Notes: generated by a model not told the origin, from the sequence alone. Shown: positions 8,022-17,540, counted from the first letter of the stretch. The stretch: DNA of 64,000 bases from WTFY01 sp026713925 (GCA_963662355.1 OY759361.1:1426001-1490000); one strand, 5' to 3'. Numbers and translations are program-made.

Positions 8022-8642
8022 ATGGCACGTTATTTGGGACCCAAGTGTAAAGTCAGCAGACGTGAAGGTACGGACTTATTCTTAAAGAGCAGGGCACGTC
8101 CGCTTGATTCAAAATGTAAAATTGACAAGCTGCCAGGTCAGCATGGTGACAAGCGCAGCCGAACATCCAACTATGGGATGCAATTGCGTGAAAAACAGAA
8201 GTTACGCCGTATCTATGGCATCCTGGAGCGTCAATTCCGAAACTATTACAAGAAGGCTTCTCGTCTAAAAGGCTCTACTGGCGAGAATTTGTTAAAGCTT
8301 CTTGAATGCAGACTGGATAATGTTGCTTACCGCATGGGCTTTGGTGTCACGCGAGCGGAGTGCAGACAACTTGTTTGTCATAAGGCAATAGAAGTAAACG
8401 GAGTCGTTGTAAACATACCTTCCTACCAAGTGTCTCCGGATGATGAAGTAACTGTTGTTGAGAAATCCAGAAAACAGCTGCGAATACAGGAAGCATTGAA
8501 TGCAGCGGATCAAATAGGATTGCCTGACTGGGTTGAAGTAGATATCAAGAAGATGCAGGGCAAGTTCAAGTCAGTTCCGGAACGTGATGATTTACCGCCA
8601 GATATCAATGAGTCTCTCGTAGTTGAGTTGTATTCGAAGTAA
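8022..8642 (+). CDS. rpsD: 30S ribosomal protein S4
   Basis: S4 nucleates 30S assembly and, in Escherichia coli, represses the alpha operon by binding its leader mRNA. The ATG giving MARYLGPKCKVSRREGTDLF yields 206 residues, the usual length; the open frame extending back into rpsK is not part of the gene. An S4 RNA-binding domain is visible around RLDNVAYRMGFGVTRAECRQ. Confidence 0.98.
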   Translation: MARYLGPKCKVSRREGTDLFLKSRARPLDSKCKIDKLPGQHGDKRSRTSNYGMQLREKQKLRRIYGILERQFRNYYKKASRLKGSTGENLLKLLECRLDNVAYRMGFGVTRAECRQLVCHKAIEVNGVVVNIPSYQVSPDDEVTVVEKSRKQLRIQEALNAADQIGLPDWVEVDIKKMQGKFKSVPERDDLPPDINESLVVELYSK

Positions 8643-8665
8643 TTAGTGTTAAGGGGTTATTGTAG

Positions 8666-9655
8666 ATGGGTGCAAATGAGTTGCTGAAACCAAGAGTCGT
8701 TGATGTCCAGGTAACAGACGAGTGCCATGCCAAAGTTGTACTGGAGCCCCTGGACCGTGGTTTTGGGCATACGCTTGGCAATGCGTTGAGACGGATACTG
8801 CTATCGTCCATACCCGGTTGTGCAGTAGTAGAGGCTCAAATTGACGGCGTGCTGCATGAATACACGGCAATTGAAGGTGTGCAGGAAGATGTAGTCGATG
8901 TACTGTTGAACCTGAAAGGGATTGCAGTCGTCATGCACGAAAGATCAGAAGCCACACTAACTTTATATAAAAAGGGACCGGGGATTGCCACTGCTGGAGA
9001 TATTGAAGTTGACCATGACGTCGAAATCATCAATAAGGACCATGTCATCGCACATTTGACCGAAAGGGGTTCACTGAACATGACCCTGAAAGTTGCCAAA
9101 GGTCGAGGGTATCAGCCTGCAGCACAACGCAGGAATGATGAAGACCGTGCTATTGGTTCATTGCTTCTTGATGCAAGCTTCAGCCCGGTGCGCCGGGTCG
9201 CATATTCGGTAGAAAGTGCACGTGTAGAACAGCGCACAGATTTGGATAAACTGATTTTTGACCTGGAGACAAACGGTACGGTCAATCCAGAGAAAACTAT
9301 TCGCAAGGCAGCGGGCGTGCTGCAGCAACAGTTATCTGTATTTGTGGATTTGCAAGGAGATGAACAGGTGGAACCAGATGATGCAGAGCCTGAAATTGAT
9401 CCAATCCTGATACGTCCGGTCGACGATCTGGAACTCACGGTTCGTTCTGCTAACTGCTTGAAAGCGGAGAAAATATACTATATCGGTGATCTTATTCAAC
9501 GTACCGAAGTGGAATTGCTGAGAACTCCTAATCTGGGCAAAAAGTCCTTAACGGAAATTAAGGATGTGCTGGGTACGCACGGCCTGTCACTTGGGATGCG
9601 CCTGGAAAACTGGCCTCCTGTCAATTTGCGAGAAGACCGGAAGGTATTCGTTTAA
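8666..9655 (+). CDS. rpoA: DNA-directed RNA polymerase alpha subunit
   Basis: Alpha subunit, whose N-terminal domain dimerises to assemble the polymerase and whose C-terminal domain binds UP elements and activators. It has 329 residues. The N-terminal domain shows EPLDRGFGHTLGNALRRILL; the C-terminal domain shows ELTVRSANCLKAEKIYYIGD and ends LGMRLENWPPVNL. A purine-rich AAGGGG precedes the ATG by about 10 bases. Located between rpsD and rplQ, as expected. Confidence 0.99.
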   Translation: MGANELLKPRVVDVQVTDECHAKVVLEPLDRGFGHTLGNALRRILLSSIPGCAVVEAQIDGVLHEYTAIEGVQEDVVDVLLNLKGIAVVMHERSEATLTLYKKGPGIATAGDIEVDHDVEIINKDHVIAHLTERGSLNMTLKVAKGRGYQPAAQRRNDEDRAIGSLLLDASFSPVRRVAYSVESARVEQRTDLDKLIFDLETNGTVNPEKTIRKAAGVLQQQLSVFVDLQGDEQVEPDDAEPEIDPILIRPVDDLELTVRSANCLKAEKIYYIGDLIQRTEVELLRTPNLGKKSLTEIKDVLGTHGLSLGMRLENWPPVNLREDRKVFV

Positions 9656-9676
9656 CTGGATGGACCGGATAGAAAC

Positions 9677-10048
9677 ATGAGACATCGTCAGTCAGGACGT
9701 CGGTTAAACAGGAATAGCCCTCATCGCAAGGCGATGATGAGCAACATGACGAATTCACTATTCTCGCATGAAGCCATCCGAACAACCTTGCCCAAGGCAA
9801 AGGAACTGCGCCGTTATGCAGAACCTCTGATCACACTGGCAAAAGAAGACAGTGTTGCACGACGCCGTCAGGCATTTTCCAGGTTGCGCGATAAAGCAAG
9901 TGTTGGGAAACTGTTTTCAGAACTTGGGCCTCGCTACAAGGAAAGGCCAGGCGGGTATACCCGTATTTTGAAATGTGGATTTCGCCCAGGTGACAATGCA
10001 CCTATGGCACTGGTAGAGCTTGTAGACCGCCCGGTTGAAGAAGAATAG
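9677..10048 (+). CDS. rplQ: 50S ribosomal protein L17
   Basis: L17 binds near the exit tunnel on the large-subunit surface. It has 123 residues with the N-terminus MRHRQSGRRLNRNSPHRKAM and the end ALVELVDRP. Last gene of the alpha operon, followed directly by a strong terminator. Confidence 0.98.
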   Translation: MRHRQSGRRLNRNSPHRKAMMSNMTNSLFSHEAIRTTLPKAKELRRYAEPLITLAKEDSVARRRQAFSRLRDKASVGKLFSELGPRYKERPGGYTRILKCGFRPGDNAPMALVELVDRPVEEE

Positions 10049-10070
10049 CAGGTCGATTGATAATGTATCC

Positions 10071-10096
10071 AAGCCAGGTGAGACCTGGCTTTTTTG
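10071..10096 (+). terminator. Rho-independent terminator of the ribosomal super-operon
   Basis: A perfect nine-base-pair stem (AAGCCAGGT / ACCTGGCTT) with a three-base loop runs straight into a T-tract. It lies 22 bases after the rplQ stop and before the next gene start. Confidence 0.93.
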
Positions 10097-10132
10097 TCTG
10101 CGCTAATAAAAGGCTCCCAGCTCCGTACAGCC

Positions 10133-10864
10133 ATGCGACCGATAGTTTTAGCAACAGACTACGGGCCATCAGGTGCCTATGTCGGCCAGCTCAAATCAGC
10201 CATTTACAGCATTGCACCTGAGGCAAAAGTGATCGACCTGGTTCACGAATTGCCAGCAATGAACCCCAGGGCTTCTGCATATGTGCTCGCAAGCCTTCTG
10301 GAGCATATCCCTGAACGATCCGTTGTTGTGGGTGTAGTGGACCCCGGAGTCGGGTCCGACCGGGCTCCAGTTGTACTGGAAGGAGACGGGTATACCTTTA
10401 CAGGACCTGATAATGGCCTGTTTTCCATCGTGTCCAGAAAGCTGTCTGAAATTGGGTTGTTTGAAATCCTTTTATCAAAAGAACCTATATCCAAAACGTT
10501 TCATGGGCGAGATATTTTTGCACCTGTTGCTGCACAAATTGTTTCCGGCTCGAACCCAGAATTGAAATCCGTGTCTGCTGAAGCACTTGTCGGAGTCGAA
10601 TGGCCGGATAATCTCTATGAAATTATACAGATTGACCACTTTGGCAATGGGTTGACAGGGGTTACCTTTCATTCATCTAATGTCGAGCAGGTATTGGAAG
10701 TCAATGGTCAGGCCATCAGGTATGCCGAGGCTTTCTATTGCGTGGAAAAGGGAGAGGGTTTCTGGTACTGCAATTCAAACAATCTTGTTGAAATAGCGGT
10801 TAATGGTGGATCGGCCGCAGAAAAATTTCAACTGTCAATCGGGGACAAGATTATTCTAAATTAG
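10133..10864 (+). CDS. SAM hydrolase / DUF62-family protein
   Basis: Member of the SAM-dependent halogenase/hydroxide adenosyltransferase superfamily (DUF62). Characterised non-halogenating members split S-adenosylmethionine into adenosine and methionine using water. Family segments visible are IVLATDYGPSGAYVGQLKSA near the N-terminus, VVVGVVDPGVGSDR, and FTGPDNGLFS. The first motif lacks the common aspartate (TDFGxxDxYVG type) and reads GPSGAYVG. The ATG giving MRPIVLATDY is chosen over an upstream TTG that lies within the rplQ terminator tail. At 243 residues it has normal size. It is transcribed convergently with uvrA. Confidence 0.85.
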   Translation: MRPIVLATDYGPSGAYVGQLKSAIYSIAPEAKVIDLVHELPAMNPRASAYVLASLLEHIPERSVVVGVVDPGVGSDRAPVVLEGDGYTFTGPDNGLFSIVSRKLSEIGLFEILLSKEPISKTFHGRDIFAPVAAQIVSGSNPELKSVSAEALVGVEWPDNLYEIIQIDHFGNGLTGVTFHSSNVEQVLEVNGQAIRYAEAFYCVEKGEGFWYCNSNNLVEIAVNGGSAAEKFQLSIGDKIILN

Positions 10865-10946
10865 GCTATCAAATGTGTCGCGGGGCATGAGTAGGCGGCT
10901 GTTTTTGTAATCATGAATAAGGATAAATCGAAGTTGTATGCATGCG

Positions 10947-13817
10947 CTACGAGGCTATGGTCAAATCTGGTGTACTGTCACTGCTTGGAAAGTGATTGGA
11001 AAAAATCTGTTTCAAGTATTGGCCGGTAAATGATTTTTTTGAAAAGGCGACTTTTTCCGGTGGCCCAACTGCGATAACTTGGCCACCCCGGTTACCTCCT
11101 TCAGGACCCAAATCGATAATCCAGTCAGCAGTTTTGACAATATCAAGGTTATGTTCGATGACTATGATTGTATTTCCCTGGTCTCGCAAATAATGCAATA
11201 CATTCAATAGCTGTTCGACGTCATGAAAATGAAGACCTGTAGTGGGCTCGTCCAGTAAATAAAGTGTTTTTCCAGTACTGCGCTTGGATAATTCTCGTGA
11301 CAGTTTCACGCGCTGGGCTTCCCCACCTGACAATGTTGTAGCACTTTGCCCCAATGTGATGTACGAGAGGCCAACGTCCATCAATGTTTGCAATCTGCGT
11401 TTGACAACAGGAATTGCTTCAAAAAAAATGAAAGCATCTTCAACGGTCATTTCCAGTACTTGGTGGATATTTTTGCCTTTGTAACGTATTTCCAGTGTTT
11501 CACGATTGTAGCGTTTTCCTTGACATACATCGCACGGAACAAAAATATCCGGCAGAAAGTGCATTTCCACTTTGATTACACCGTCCCCACGGCATGCTTC
11601 ACAGCGGCCACCTTTAACATTGAAGCTGAAGCGGCCTGGTGCATAGCCGCGTGACCGCGCTTCAGGGATGTTTGCAAACAGTTCACGTATGGGGGTGAAC
11701 AGACCTGTGTACGTGGCAGGGTTGGAGCGAGGAGTGCGTCCGATTGGGTTCTGGTCAATGTCCACCACCTTGTCAATTTGTTCCAGTCCCTGAATTTCAG
11801 TGCATGCTGCAGGAAGAGTGCCAGAGTTGTGTAGATAGCGCATGCAATACCTGTACAAAGTGTCATTCACCAAAGTCGATTTTCCTGAACCGGAAACGCC
11901 CGTTACTACTGTCATTAATCCCAAAGGAATACTTACTGTAATATCCTGCAGGTTGTTGCCGTGTGCCTGAATGACCCTGATGGCTTTATTCTTTTGGAAT
12001 GGCAGGCGAATCTTCGGTAGCGGAATCGTGCGTTTTCCAGACAGGTATTGTCCGGTCAGTGAGGCTGGATTTTTTTCAATCTCAGTCGGCGTGCCTTGAG
12101 CTACAAGCCTGCCACCATGAATGCCTGCCCCTGGTCCCATGTCAACAACATGGTCAGCACTTCGTATCGCTTCTTCGTCATGCTCAACCACAATCACGGT
12201 ATTACCGAGGTCCCGCAGGTAGTACAGAGTTTTGATAAGGCGTCTGTTGTCACGCTGGTGCAGACCTATTGAGGGTTCATCCAGTATGTACATGACACCT
12301 GTCAGTCCCGAGCCAATCTGGCTGGCAAGTCGGATACGTTGTAATTCTCCGCCCGATAATGTATCTGCTGTACGATCGAGAGCCAGATAGTCTAGGCCGA
12401 CATTCACAAGAAACCCAAGGCGTTGCATGATTTCATGGATGATTTTTTCACCAACCGTGACAAGATGGCCGGAAAGGCTGAGGCTGCTAAAGAAGTCAAG
12501 CGCATCTTCCGTAGACCATGAAGTGACTGTCGGGAGATTGTAGTTATTGATGAATACGTGGCGTGCTTCGGTGTTTAACCGGTCGCCGTTGCATGCCTGG
12601 CAAACCTGTGTTGTAAGGAATTTGCTTAGTTCTTCACGAACAGCACTTGATCCGGTTTCATGGAAACGCCGTTCCATGTTGGGAATAATGCCTTCGAATG
12701 TGTGCAGGCGCAGATAGGACTTTCCTTTTTCATTCGTGTATTTGAACTGAATCACTTCATCTTCGCTGCCGTACAAAATGATGTCCCTGATTTTTTTATC
12801 CAGTTCGCCCCAGGGGATCTCGATTTCAAATCCGTAATGCCTTGCAAGTGATTGAATTAAATTAAAGTAATATGGATTTCTCCGGTCCCAGCCACGAATT
12901 GCACCTCCAGCCAAGCTGATTTTTTGATTCATGATCACGAGCTCAGGGTCAAAAAACTCCTCCACACCCAGACCATCACACGCTGAGCATGCGCCCATCG
13001 GGTTATTGAAAGAAAAAAGTCGAGGCTCCAGTTCACTCAAGCTGTAACCGCATTTTGGGCATGCAAATTTTGCCGAGAACACCAGTTCAACTTCACCAGG
13101 GTTGTCCATTGACTGGACAATGGCTATACCGTCGGCAAGTTTGAGTGCTGTCTCAAAAGATTCCGCCAGCCGAAGCCTCATATCTTCCCTCACTTTAAAT
13201 CTGTCCACGATGACTTCAATCGTGTGCTTGCGCCTCAGCCCAAGCTTGGGTACCACGTCCAGTTCGTATACTTCGTTGTCAATGCGTGCACGGGAAAAGC
13301 CTTGGGCTTGTAGCCTTGCTAAAACCTGTGCATGTTCACCTTTGCGGTTTTGTATGATAGGTGCCAGAAGCATCAGTTTTTTTCCGTTTTCCAATGACAA
13401 GACTTTGTCCACCATCTGACTGATAGTTTGTGTATGCAGGTCGATGTGATGGGTTGGACAGCGTGGTATACCGGCACGTGCATAAAGCAGGCGGAGATAG
13501 TCATTGATTTCAGTGATGGTCCCGACCGTTGACCGCGGATTGTGCGAGCTTGATTTTTGTTCGATGGAAATGGAAGGTGACAATCCGTCAATGGAATCTA
13601 TGTCTGGCTTTTCCATGCGTGCCAGGAACTGACGCGCATAGGCCGACAGAGATTCGACGTATCTGCGCTGGCCTTCCGCAAAAATCGTATCAAAAGCTAG
13701 TGATGACTTCCCTGAGCCTGATAGGCCTGTAATGACAATAAGTTCATCGCGAGGAATGTCAATATCGATATTTTGAAGATTATGTGTCCGTGCACCCCGG
13801 ATGCTGATTTGTTTCAT
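10947..13817 (-). CDS. uvrA: Excinuclease ABC subunit A
   Basis: Damage-recognition ATPase of nucleotide excision repair, which works as a dimer with UvrB. It has two ABC modules. The first shows Walker A GLSGSGKSSLAFDTIFAEG and signature LSGGELQRIRLASQIG. The second shows GVSGSGKSTLVND and LSGGEAQRVKLSRELS. Zinc modules are visible as CPKCGYSLSE with CSACDGLG, and CEACRGDGV with CDVCQGKRY. The ATG giving MKQISIRGARTHNLQNI fits the family; an in-frame GTG seven codons upstream is possible. No LexA-type CTGT-N8-ACAG box was found upstream. On the minus strand a TATAAT at about 13926-13921 could be its -10. The product is 956 residues, close to the usual 940. Confidence 0.98.
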   Translation of the reverse strand: MKQISIRGARTHNLQNIDIDIPRDELIVITGLSGSGKSSLAFDTIFAEGQRRYVESLSAYARQFLARMEKPDIDSIDGLSPSISIEQKSSSHNPRSTVGTITEINDYLRLLYARAGIPRCPTHHIDLHTQTISQMVDKVLSLENGKKLMLLAPIIQNRKGEHAQVLARLQAQGFSRARIDNEVYELDVVPKLGLRRKHTIEVIVDRFKVREDMRLRLAESFETALKLADGIAIVQSMDNPGEVELVFSAKFACPKCGYSLSELEPRLFSFNNPMGACSACDGLGVEEFFDPELVIMNQKISLAGGAIRGWDRRNPYYFNLIQSLARHYGFEIEIPWGELDKKIRDIILYGSEDEVIQFKYTNEKGKSYLRLHTFEGIIPNMERRFHETGSSAVREELSKFLTTQVCQACNGDRLNTEARHVFINNYNLPTVTSWSTEDALDFFSSLSLSGHLVTVGEKIIHEIMQRLGFLVNVGLDYLALDRTADTLSGGELQRIRLASQIGSGLTGVMYILDEPSIGLHQRDNRRLIKTLYYLRDLGNTVIVVEHDEEAIRSADHVVDMGPGAGIHGGRLVAQGTPTEIEKNPASLTGQYLSGKRTIPLPKIRLPFQKNKAIRVIQAHGNNLQDITVSIPLGLMTVVTGVSGSGKSTLVNDTLYRYCMRYLHNSGTLPAACTEIQGLEQIDKVVDIDQNPIGRTPRSNPATYTGLFTPIRELFANIPEARSRGYAPGRFSFNVKGGRCEACRGDGVIKVEMHFLPDIFVPCDVCQGKRYNRETLEIRYKGKNIHQVLEMTVEDAFIFFEAIPVVKRRLQTLMDVGLSYITLGQSATTLSGGEAQRVKLSRELSKRSTGKTLYLLDEPTTGLHFHDVEQLLNVLHYLRDQGNTIIVIEHNLDIVKTADWIIDLGPEGGNRGGQVIAVGPPEKVAFSKKSFTGQYLKQIFSNHFPSSDSTPDLTIAS

Positions 13818-14210
13818 AATTTCAATTGTGGCCGACACAATAAATCAATGCACGTGTTTGCTCACCCGGGATGCAAAGCATGAGTATTCTAAGCTTCAGA
13901 AATAACTTGTTACACGCTGGATTATATATGATTGTGCCGGTACGAGAGTGTGTTGAACGTTTTTGACATCGTGTCGTGATGTAATAGATGTGATTACAAA
14001 CACGGGTGTGGGCAAGGATACTAGCCATAGTATATTGCACAAACGAATGTTACAGGTCTGTATGCCAGTATGATGCGTAACTTGGTCACGTGAAGCTGAA
14101 CGTTTGAGACTTTTGAGCTAATCGGGATAACTGCCCTTGCAGCACTGTTTTTGCTGCTTGTGTACTGGGAAGGCTCCCGCAGGCTTGAAGTTGAAGGTCA
14201 CATAAGCAGG
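13818..14210. other. Gene-free stretch upstream of uvrA
   Basis: About 390 bases between uvrA and the next minus-strand gene. The only thing I can point to is a minus-strand TATAAT-like element about 100 bases before uvrA. No terminator, repeat, SOS box or convincing small gene was recognised. Confidence 0.5.
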
Positions 14211-15104
14211 CTACACAGCACGCATGGAAGGATGGAAAACCTGTTTCAGCACGGAATTGATGCGTTTGCGCACACTGAATCCGCCTGAACTCCAAAAGCT
14301 CAATACATACCACCAGTACGCTTTGTATTCTTCTCCCAGGTATAGCTGCAGCAGCTTTTGTCGTGAGAGTCCGCACACGCTCAATCTGACCAAACATTTC
14401 AGATCAAAAAACCGTTTCAAAGCTTTCGGCAAGGTGCGGGCAGATGTACAACGGTCATTGTCGATCAAAGTGAATCTTGCGTTATTGATGTTCTCTGTAC
14501 CGAGTTCGGTTACATCTTGATAGTTCAAGTTGGTCAAAATGTTTCCGCCATGCGGGTCATCGTGACGGATGTTGGCTGCATGAATTTTCTTGACGATTTC
14601 AACGCATCGAATAGCGATTGTGTTGACCAGTTCATCCTTGTTGGGCCCGTTGGATTGGTCGATGTTGTTGCACAGTTCAGATACGGTAAGCTTATCCTCA
14701 ACTTTTTGATATAGGATGTAACTTTTACGATTTAGCCATGACCGCTTGAAGGTCCAGTAGGCAATCGGTTTGATTGTGTCGACGTTGGCATGGTGCAGAC
14801 GCATGCTGCCAATATAGCTTCTATAGTTATAATCCTTGAACAAGCTTGTAATGAAAAGATTTACTTTTCTTCGAAACCTGTAGTCCTCACTGATCTGGGA
14901 AACCTTCATGATCACATTGCAGCCAGTCGGCAAATAGTAGAAGCAATACAGCTTGTTTCGTTTTCTACTTTTCTTGCCAAGCAGCAATTCGGTTGTTTCG
15001 CATTTGAGGAAGTGTTTGTCCTGTATCCATTGCTCCGTCAATTTATGTGACGGAAAGGCCTTGCTAGTCAGGAGTTTTCCATGTGAATAGGTCTGCTTAT
15101 TCAC
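14211..15104 (-). CDS. Lipopolysaccharide kinase (Kdo/WaaP/InaA)-like protein
   Basis: Predicted sugar or lipopolysaccharide kinase with a protein-kinase-like fold, about 297 residues from a GTG start. The catalytic loop is RHDDPHGGNILTN (H-x-D/D...N pattern of WaaP/InaA relatives), followed by the metal-binding segment FTLIDNDRC in place of DFG. The N-terminal half has the lysine/glutamate-rich body expected for the small lobe, including CNVIMKVSQISED. No membrane segment or signal peptide is seen, so it should act in the cytoplasm. It is divergent from a second kinase-like gene and interrupts the common uvrA/ssb pairing. Its AT content is visibly higher than in flanking housekeeping genes, which suggests transfer. 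The substrate cannot be told from sequence. Confidence 0.7.
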   Translation of the reverse strand: MNKQTYSHGKLLTSKAFPSHKLTEQWIQDKHFLKCETTELLLGKKSRKRNKLYCFYYLPTGCNVIMKVSQISEDYRFRRKVNLFITSLFKDYNYRSYIGSMRLHHANVDTIKPIAYWTFKRSWLNRKSYILYQKVEDKLTVSELCNNIDQSNGPNKDELVNTIAIRCVEIVKKIHAANIRHDDPHGGNILTNLNYQDVTELGTENINNARFTLIDNDRCTSARTLPKALKRFFDLKCLVRLSVCGLSRQKLLQLYLGEEYKAYWWYVLSFWSSGGFSVRKRINSVLKQVFHPSMRAV

Positions 15105-15213
15105 TTTGTAGGCTGCTTTTCCAGGTGGGCTATAATGGCGTAATAGGTGCTGGGGGATACGAGTTGAATTTTACAGCTTTGCCTGTACGAGTTCAAAAAA
15201 TGCCTATTTTGCT

Positions 15214-15900
15214 ATGGTCATATTCAAGAACATGAACACTTTAAAGGCACTTGAGATTGAGTTGCAACAGGATCTTATTTTGCCGGATGAAGTACAGGTA
15301 ACAGGCTTTCTTGGGAGAGGCAGACGCTCTTTTTCCTACAAGGGTGAATACAACAGAAAGGATGTCGTTATCAAGGTATATCGAAAAGAGTTTATCGAAA
15401 AGTATCGCAGAAAATGCAATATTGACATTGCTGAATTTGAGTTTGAACGCAATTCTATTTTGTATGCCATTGATGCGATAAGACCCTACATTGCTATTCC
15501 GTACAAGAAATTTCCACACGGCAGCGGCTTTACACATTCGTTTGTACAAGAGTATGTGGATGGCATCACGCTCAAGCAGTTGATTTTCAGGTCAGGGTAT
15601 CTCCCTGAGGAAGTTTTAGCGGCCGGCTATGAGATTGTCAGGTCTGCTGAAGCATATGGAGTACATGATATAGATATCAGTATGGCAAACATTATAGTGA
15701 TTCAAAGGAAGGGAGTTTGGATGCCCAGGCTGTATGATTTCAATATACTGCCACAGCATATGAGCCCCCCCAATCCGTTTATAGCATTCGGTATCAAAGC
15801 GGGCTTGTGCAAAAAGTCGCGCAGGGACTATAGGAGTCTGAGGAGCTGGAAACGGGCAGGAGAACAGCAACAACTGTCTGGAACAGCTGTGAGGGACTAG
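15214..15900 (+). CDS. Small kinase-like protein (LPS/YrbL-like fold)
   Basis: Protein of 228 residues with kinase-fold landmarks: glycine-rich loop GFLGRGRRSFSYKGEY, a likely ATP-binding lysine in DVVIKVYRKEF, catalytic loop YGVHDIDISMANIIVI and metal-binding YDFNIL in place of DFG. The C-terminus after the DFN motif is short and basic (CKKSRRDYRSLRSWKR). These features resemble bacterial lipopolysaccharide or YrbL-like kinases rather than classical Ser/Thr kinases. The first ATG is used; another in-frame ATG lies six codons later. It is divergent from the other kinase-like gene and points toward ssb. Function and substrate are unknown. Confidence 0.6.
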   Translation: MVIFKNMNTLKALEIELQQDLILPDEVQVTGFLGRGRRSFSYKGEYNRKDVVIKVYRKEFIEKYRRKCNIDIAEFEFERNSILYAIDAIRPYIAIPYKKFPHGSGFTHSFVQEYVDGITLKQLIFRSGYLPEEVLAAGYEIVRSAEAYGVHDIDISMANIIVIQRKGVWMPRLYDFNILPQHMSPPNPFIAFGIKAGLCKKSRRDYRSLRSWKRAGEQQQLSGTAVRD

Positions 15901-16056
15901 TTGCCATAGACCTTGGTTGTCCTGTCGTTCATAACTGACTGCATTTGTATATTATTTGTTCAAAATTTGTGGGGAATCCAATTTTAAATATGCTCTGCTT
16001 GATATTTTCGTAAAATACAACGGAGCCCTTATAAATACATCCAACAGGACATTGAA

Positions 16057-16491
16057 ATGGCAAGAGGCATAAACAAAGCGATATTGATTGGTCATCTTGG
16101 GCAGAACCCCGAGGTGAAGTACACGCCAAGCGGCCAGGCCGTATGCAATATTAGCGTGGCTACGACTGAATCTTGGAATGATAAGAATACAGGTGAAAAA
16201 GTAGAGAGAACTGAGTGGCACCGTGTAGTGTTTTTTCGCAGGTTGGCAGAAATTGCAGGTGAGTACCTGAGAAAAGGTTCACAGGTCTATGTGGAAGGAA
16301 GATTACAAACCCGCAAATGGCAGGACCAAGGCGGTAATGAACGCTACACTACTGAAATTGTTGCCAACGATATGCAGATGCTGGGCAGCAAGGGGAGTAC
16401 AACGACAATGCAAGAGGTCCCGAAATCAGATTCGGGACAAGCCACTGCCAACTCACCAGCTGATGATTTTGACGACGATATTCCTTTCTAG
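16057..16491 (+). CDS. ssb: Single-stranded DNA-binding protein
   Basis: Tetrameric SSB, which protects single-stranded DNA and recruits replication and repair proteins. The OB domain is intact (MARGINKAILIGHLGQNPEV and WHRVVFFRRLAEIAGEYLRKG). The acidic tip DDFDDDIPF, which binds partner proteins, is also intact. At 144 residues it is slightly shorter than the E. coli protein because the linker is short. uvrA lies upstream on the other strand, but two kinase-like genes separate them. Confidence 0.98.
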   Translation: MARGINKAILIGHLGQNPEVKYTPSGQAVCNISVATTESWNDKNTGEKVERTEWHRVVFFRRLAEIAGEYLRKGSQVYVEGRLQTRKWQDQGGNERYTTEIVANDMQMLGSKGSTTTMQEVPKSDSGQATANSPADDFDDDIPF

Positions 16492-16715
16492 ACAGTGGCC
16501 AGATACATAAAGAAGAAATTTAATCGCACTTGATTTAGCCTGACTTGCTTAAGCCTGGGCCTAGGCTCTTAGTTCTGGCTGGAATCTGCTTGGAAATTCC
16601 AGACATGATACCCAGTGATGCATTGGGCTGCAGTTTTGGGGTTGTTACAGGCTTGGCTCGTGAGAAAAATTACAAGCACTGAATGTGCTTTGGGTGGAGA
16701 TAGATTGACCGGCGA

Positions 16716-17540
16716 CTATATTGCTTCACCTGGTCTGCACAAAATATCGTAGTGCTGCCACTCATCAAGGTTTTCTTCGGTTACAAGAGGTCCTGTACCA
16801 ATTGGTTCTTCGGTTATCTTGTATACACGGTAGCCAAGGTCCAGAAAGAAAGAGAGCAGATTTTTGCGGTATGTACTGTCAGTATTTTTGAAGACTTCGG
16901 CCTTGATAATCGGTTTGTAGGCCCTGATTATGTCGTGGATAGACTCCAAAACATGCAGGTCATAGCCTTCTGTATCCACCTTGATGAATTTCAATCGTGG
17001 CAGCATTTCGGAGTAATCTTCAAACAGCTCTTTTTTCAAATTCACACAGAATACTTCTAATTTAAATGGGTGCCCATGCTTGATAGTAGGAATTCCTTCG
17101 TGGCGACCACCGTTGCAAAAGCCGGCATCGGAATACTCGAATTCCATGAATCCTTCAGTGGAAGTTGCTGCAGCCATCATTGTATTTATGTTGACAATAT
17201 GAGTATTTGTTCGAGCATTTTTCTCTAGAACATGGTAAACGAATGGGTTGGGCTCAAGTGCTAAAACGCAGCCGCTATTCCCTACGGCAAGGGCCATGGG
17301 CATCGTTGAGTCTCCTGTATGTGCACCTATATCAATGCAGAAATCTCCTTCCTCTAGAATTTTTTGATATGTCTCGACCTCTTGGGCCGTCACTGTTTTT
17401 TTTGCTTCATTGCGATGTGGGTGTAACCATCGTGCGAAATGAACAGTTGTATCTCCTAAATGCACATCACGGATTTGGTAAGCATAGTGGCTGGATTTCC
17501 CACGAAAACCCAAAAATTGAAACATGTTTTTGATTTTCAT
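16716..17540 (-). CDS. FkbM-family methyltransferase
   Basis: SAM-dependent methyltransferase of the FkbM type, which usually O-methylates sugars or other hydroxyls in polysaccharides and secondary metabolites. The SAM-binding motif I is CIDIGAHTGDSTMPMALAVG. The following acidic residue lies in VLALEPNPFVYHVLEKNA, and the FkbM C-terminal landmark is FIKVDTEGYDLHVLESI. It has 274 residues and no signal peptide. It is convergent with ssb and stands alone, with no glycosyltransferase beside it. By eye it is AT-richer than the neighbouring miaB operon. The substrate is unknown; a surface glycan is an inference from the two nearby kinase-like genes and manC further on. Confidence 0.8.
   Translation of the reverse strand: MKIKNMFQFLGFRGKSSHYAYQIRDVHLGDTTVHFARWLHPHRNEAKKTVTAQEVETYQKILEEGDFCIDIGAHTGDSTMPMALAVGNSGCVLALEPNPFVYHVLEKNARTNTHIVNINTMMAAATSTEGFMEFEYSDAGFCNGGRHEGIPTIKHGHPFKLEVFCVNLKKELFEDYSEMLPRLKFIKVDTEGYDLHVLESIHDIIRAYKPIIKAEVFKNTDSTYRKNLLSFFLDLGYRVYKITEEPIGTGPLVTEENLDEWQHYDILCRPGEAI

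Noticed and set aside
10094..10132. TTG start for the DUF62 gene
   Set aside because: It falls in the T-tract of the rplQ terminator, and the added residues are not like the family; the ATG at 10133 fits better.
13818..14000. LexA/SOS box upstream of uvrA
   Set aside because: No CTGT-N8-ACAG arrangement was found in the region.
16552..16567. Near-palindrome AGCCTGGGCCTAGGCT between ssb and the FkbM gene as a bidirectional terminator
   Set aside because: Stem is only five perfect pairs and there is no T-run on either strand.
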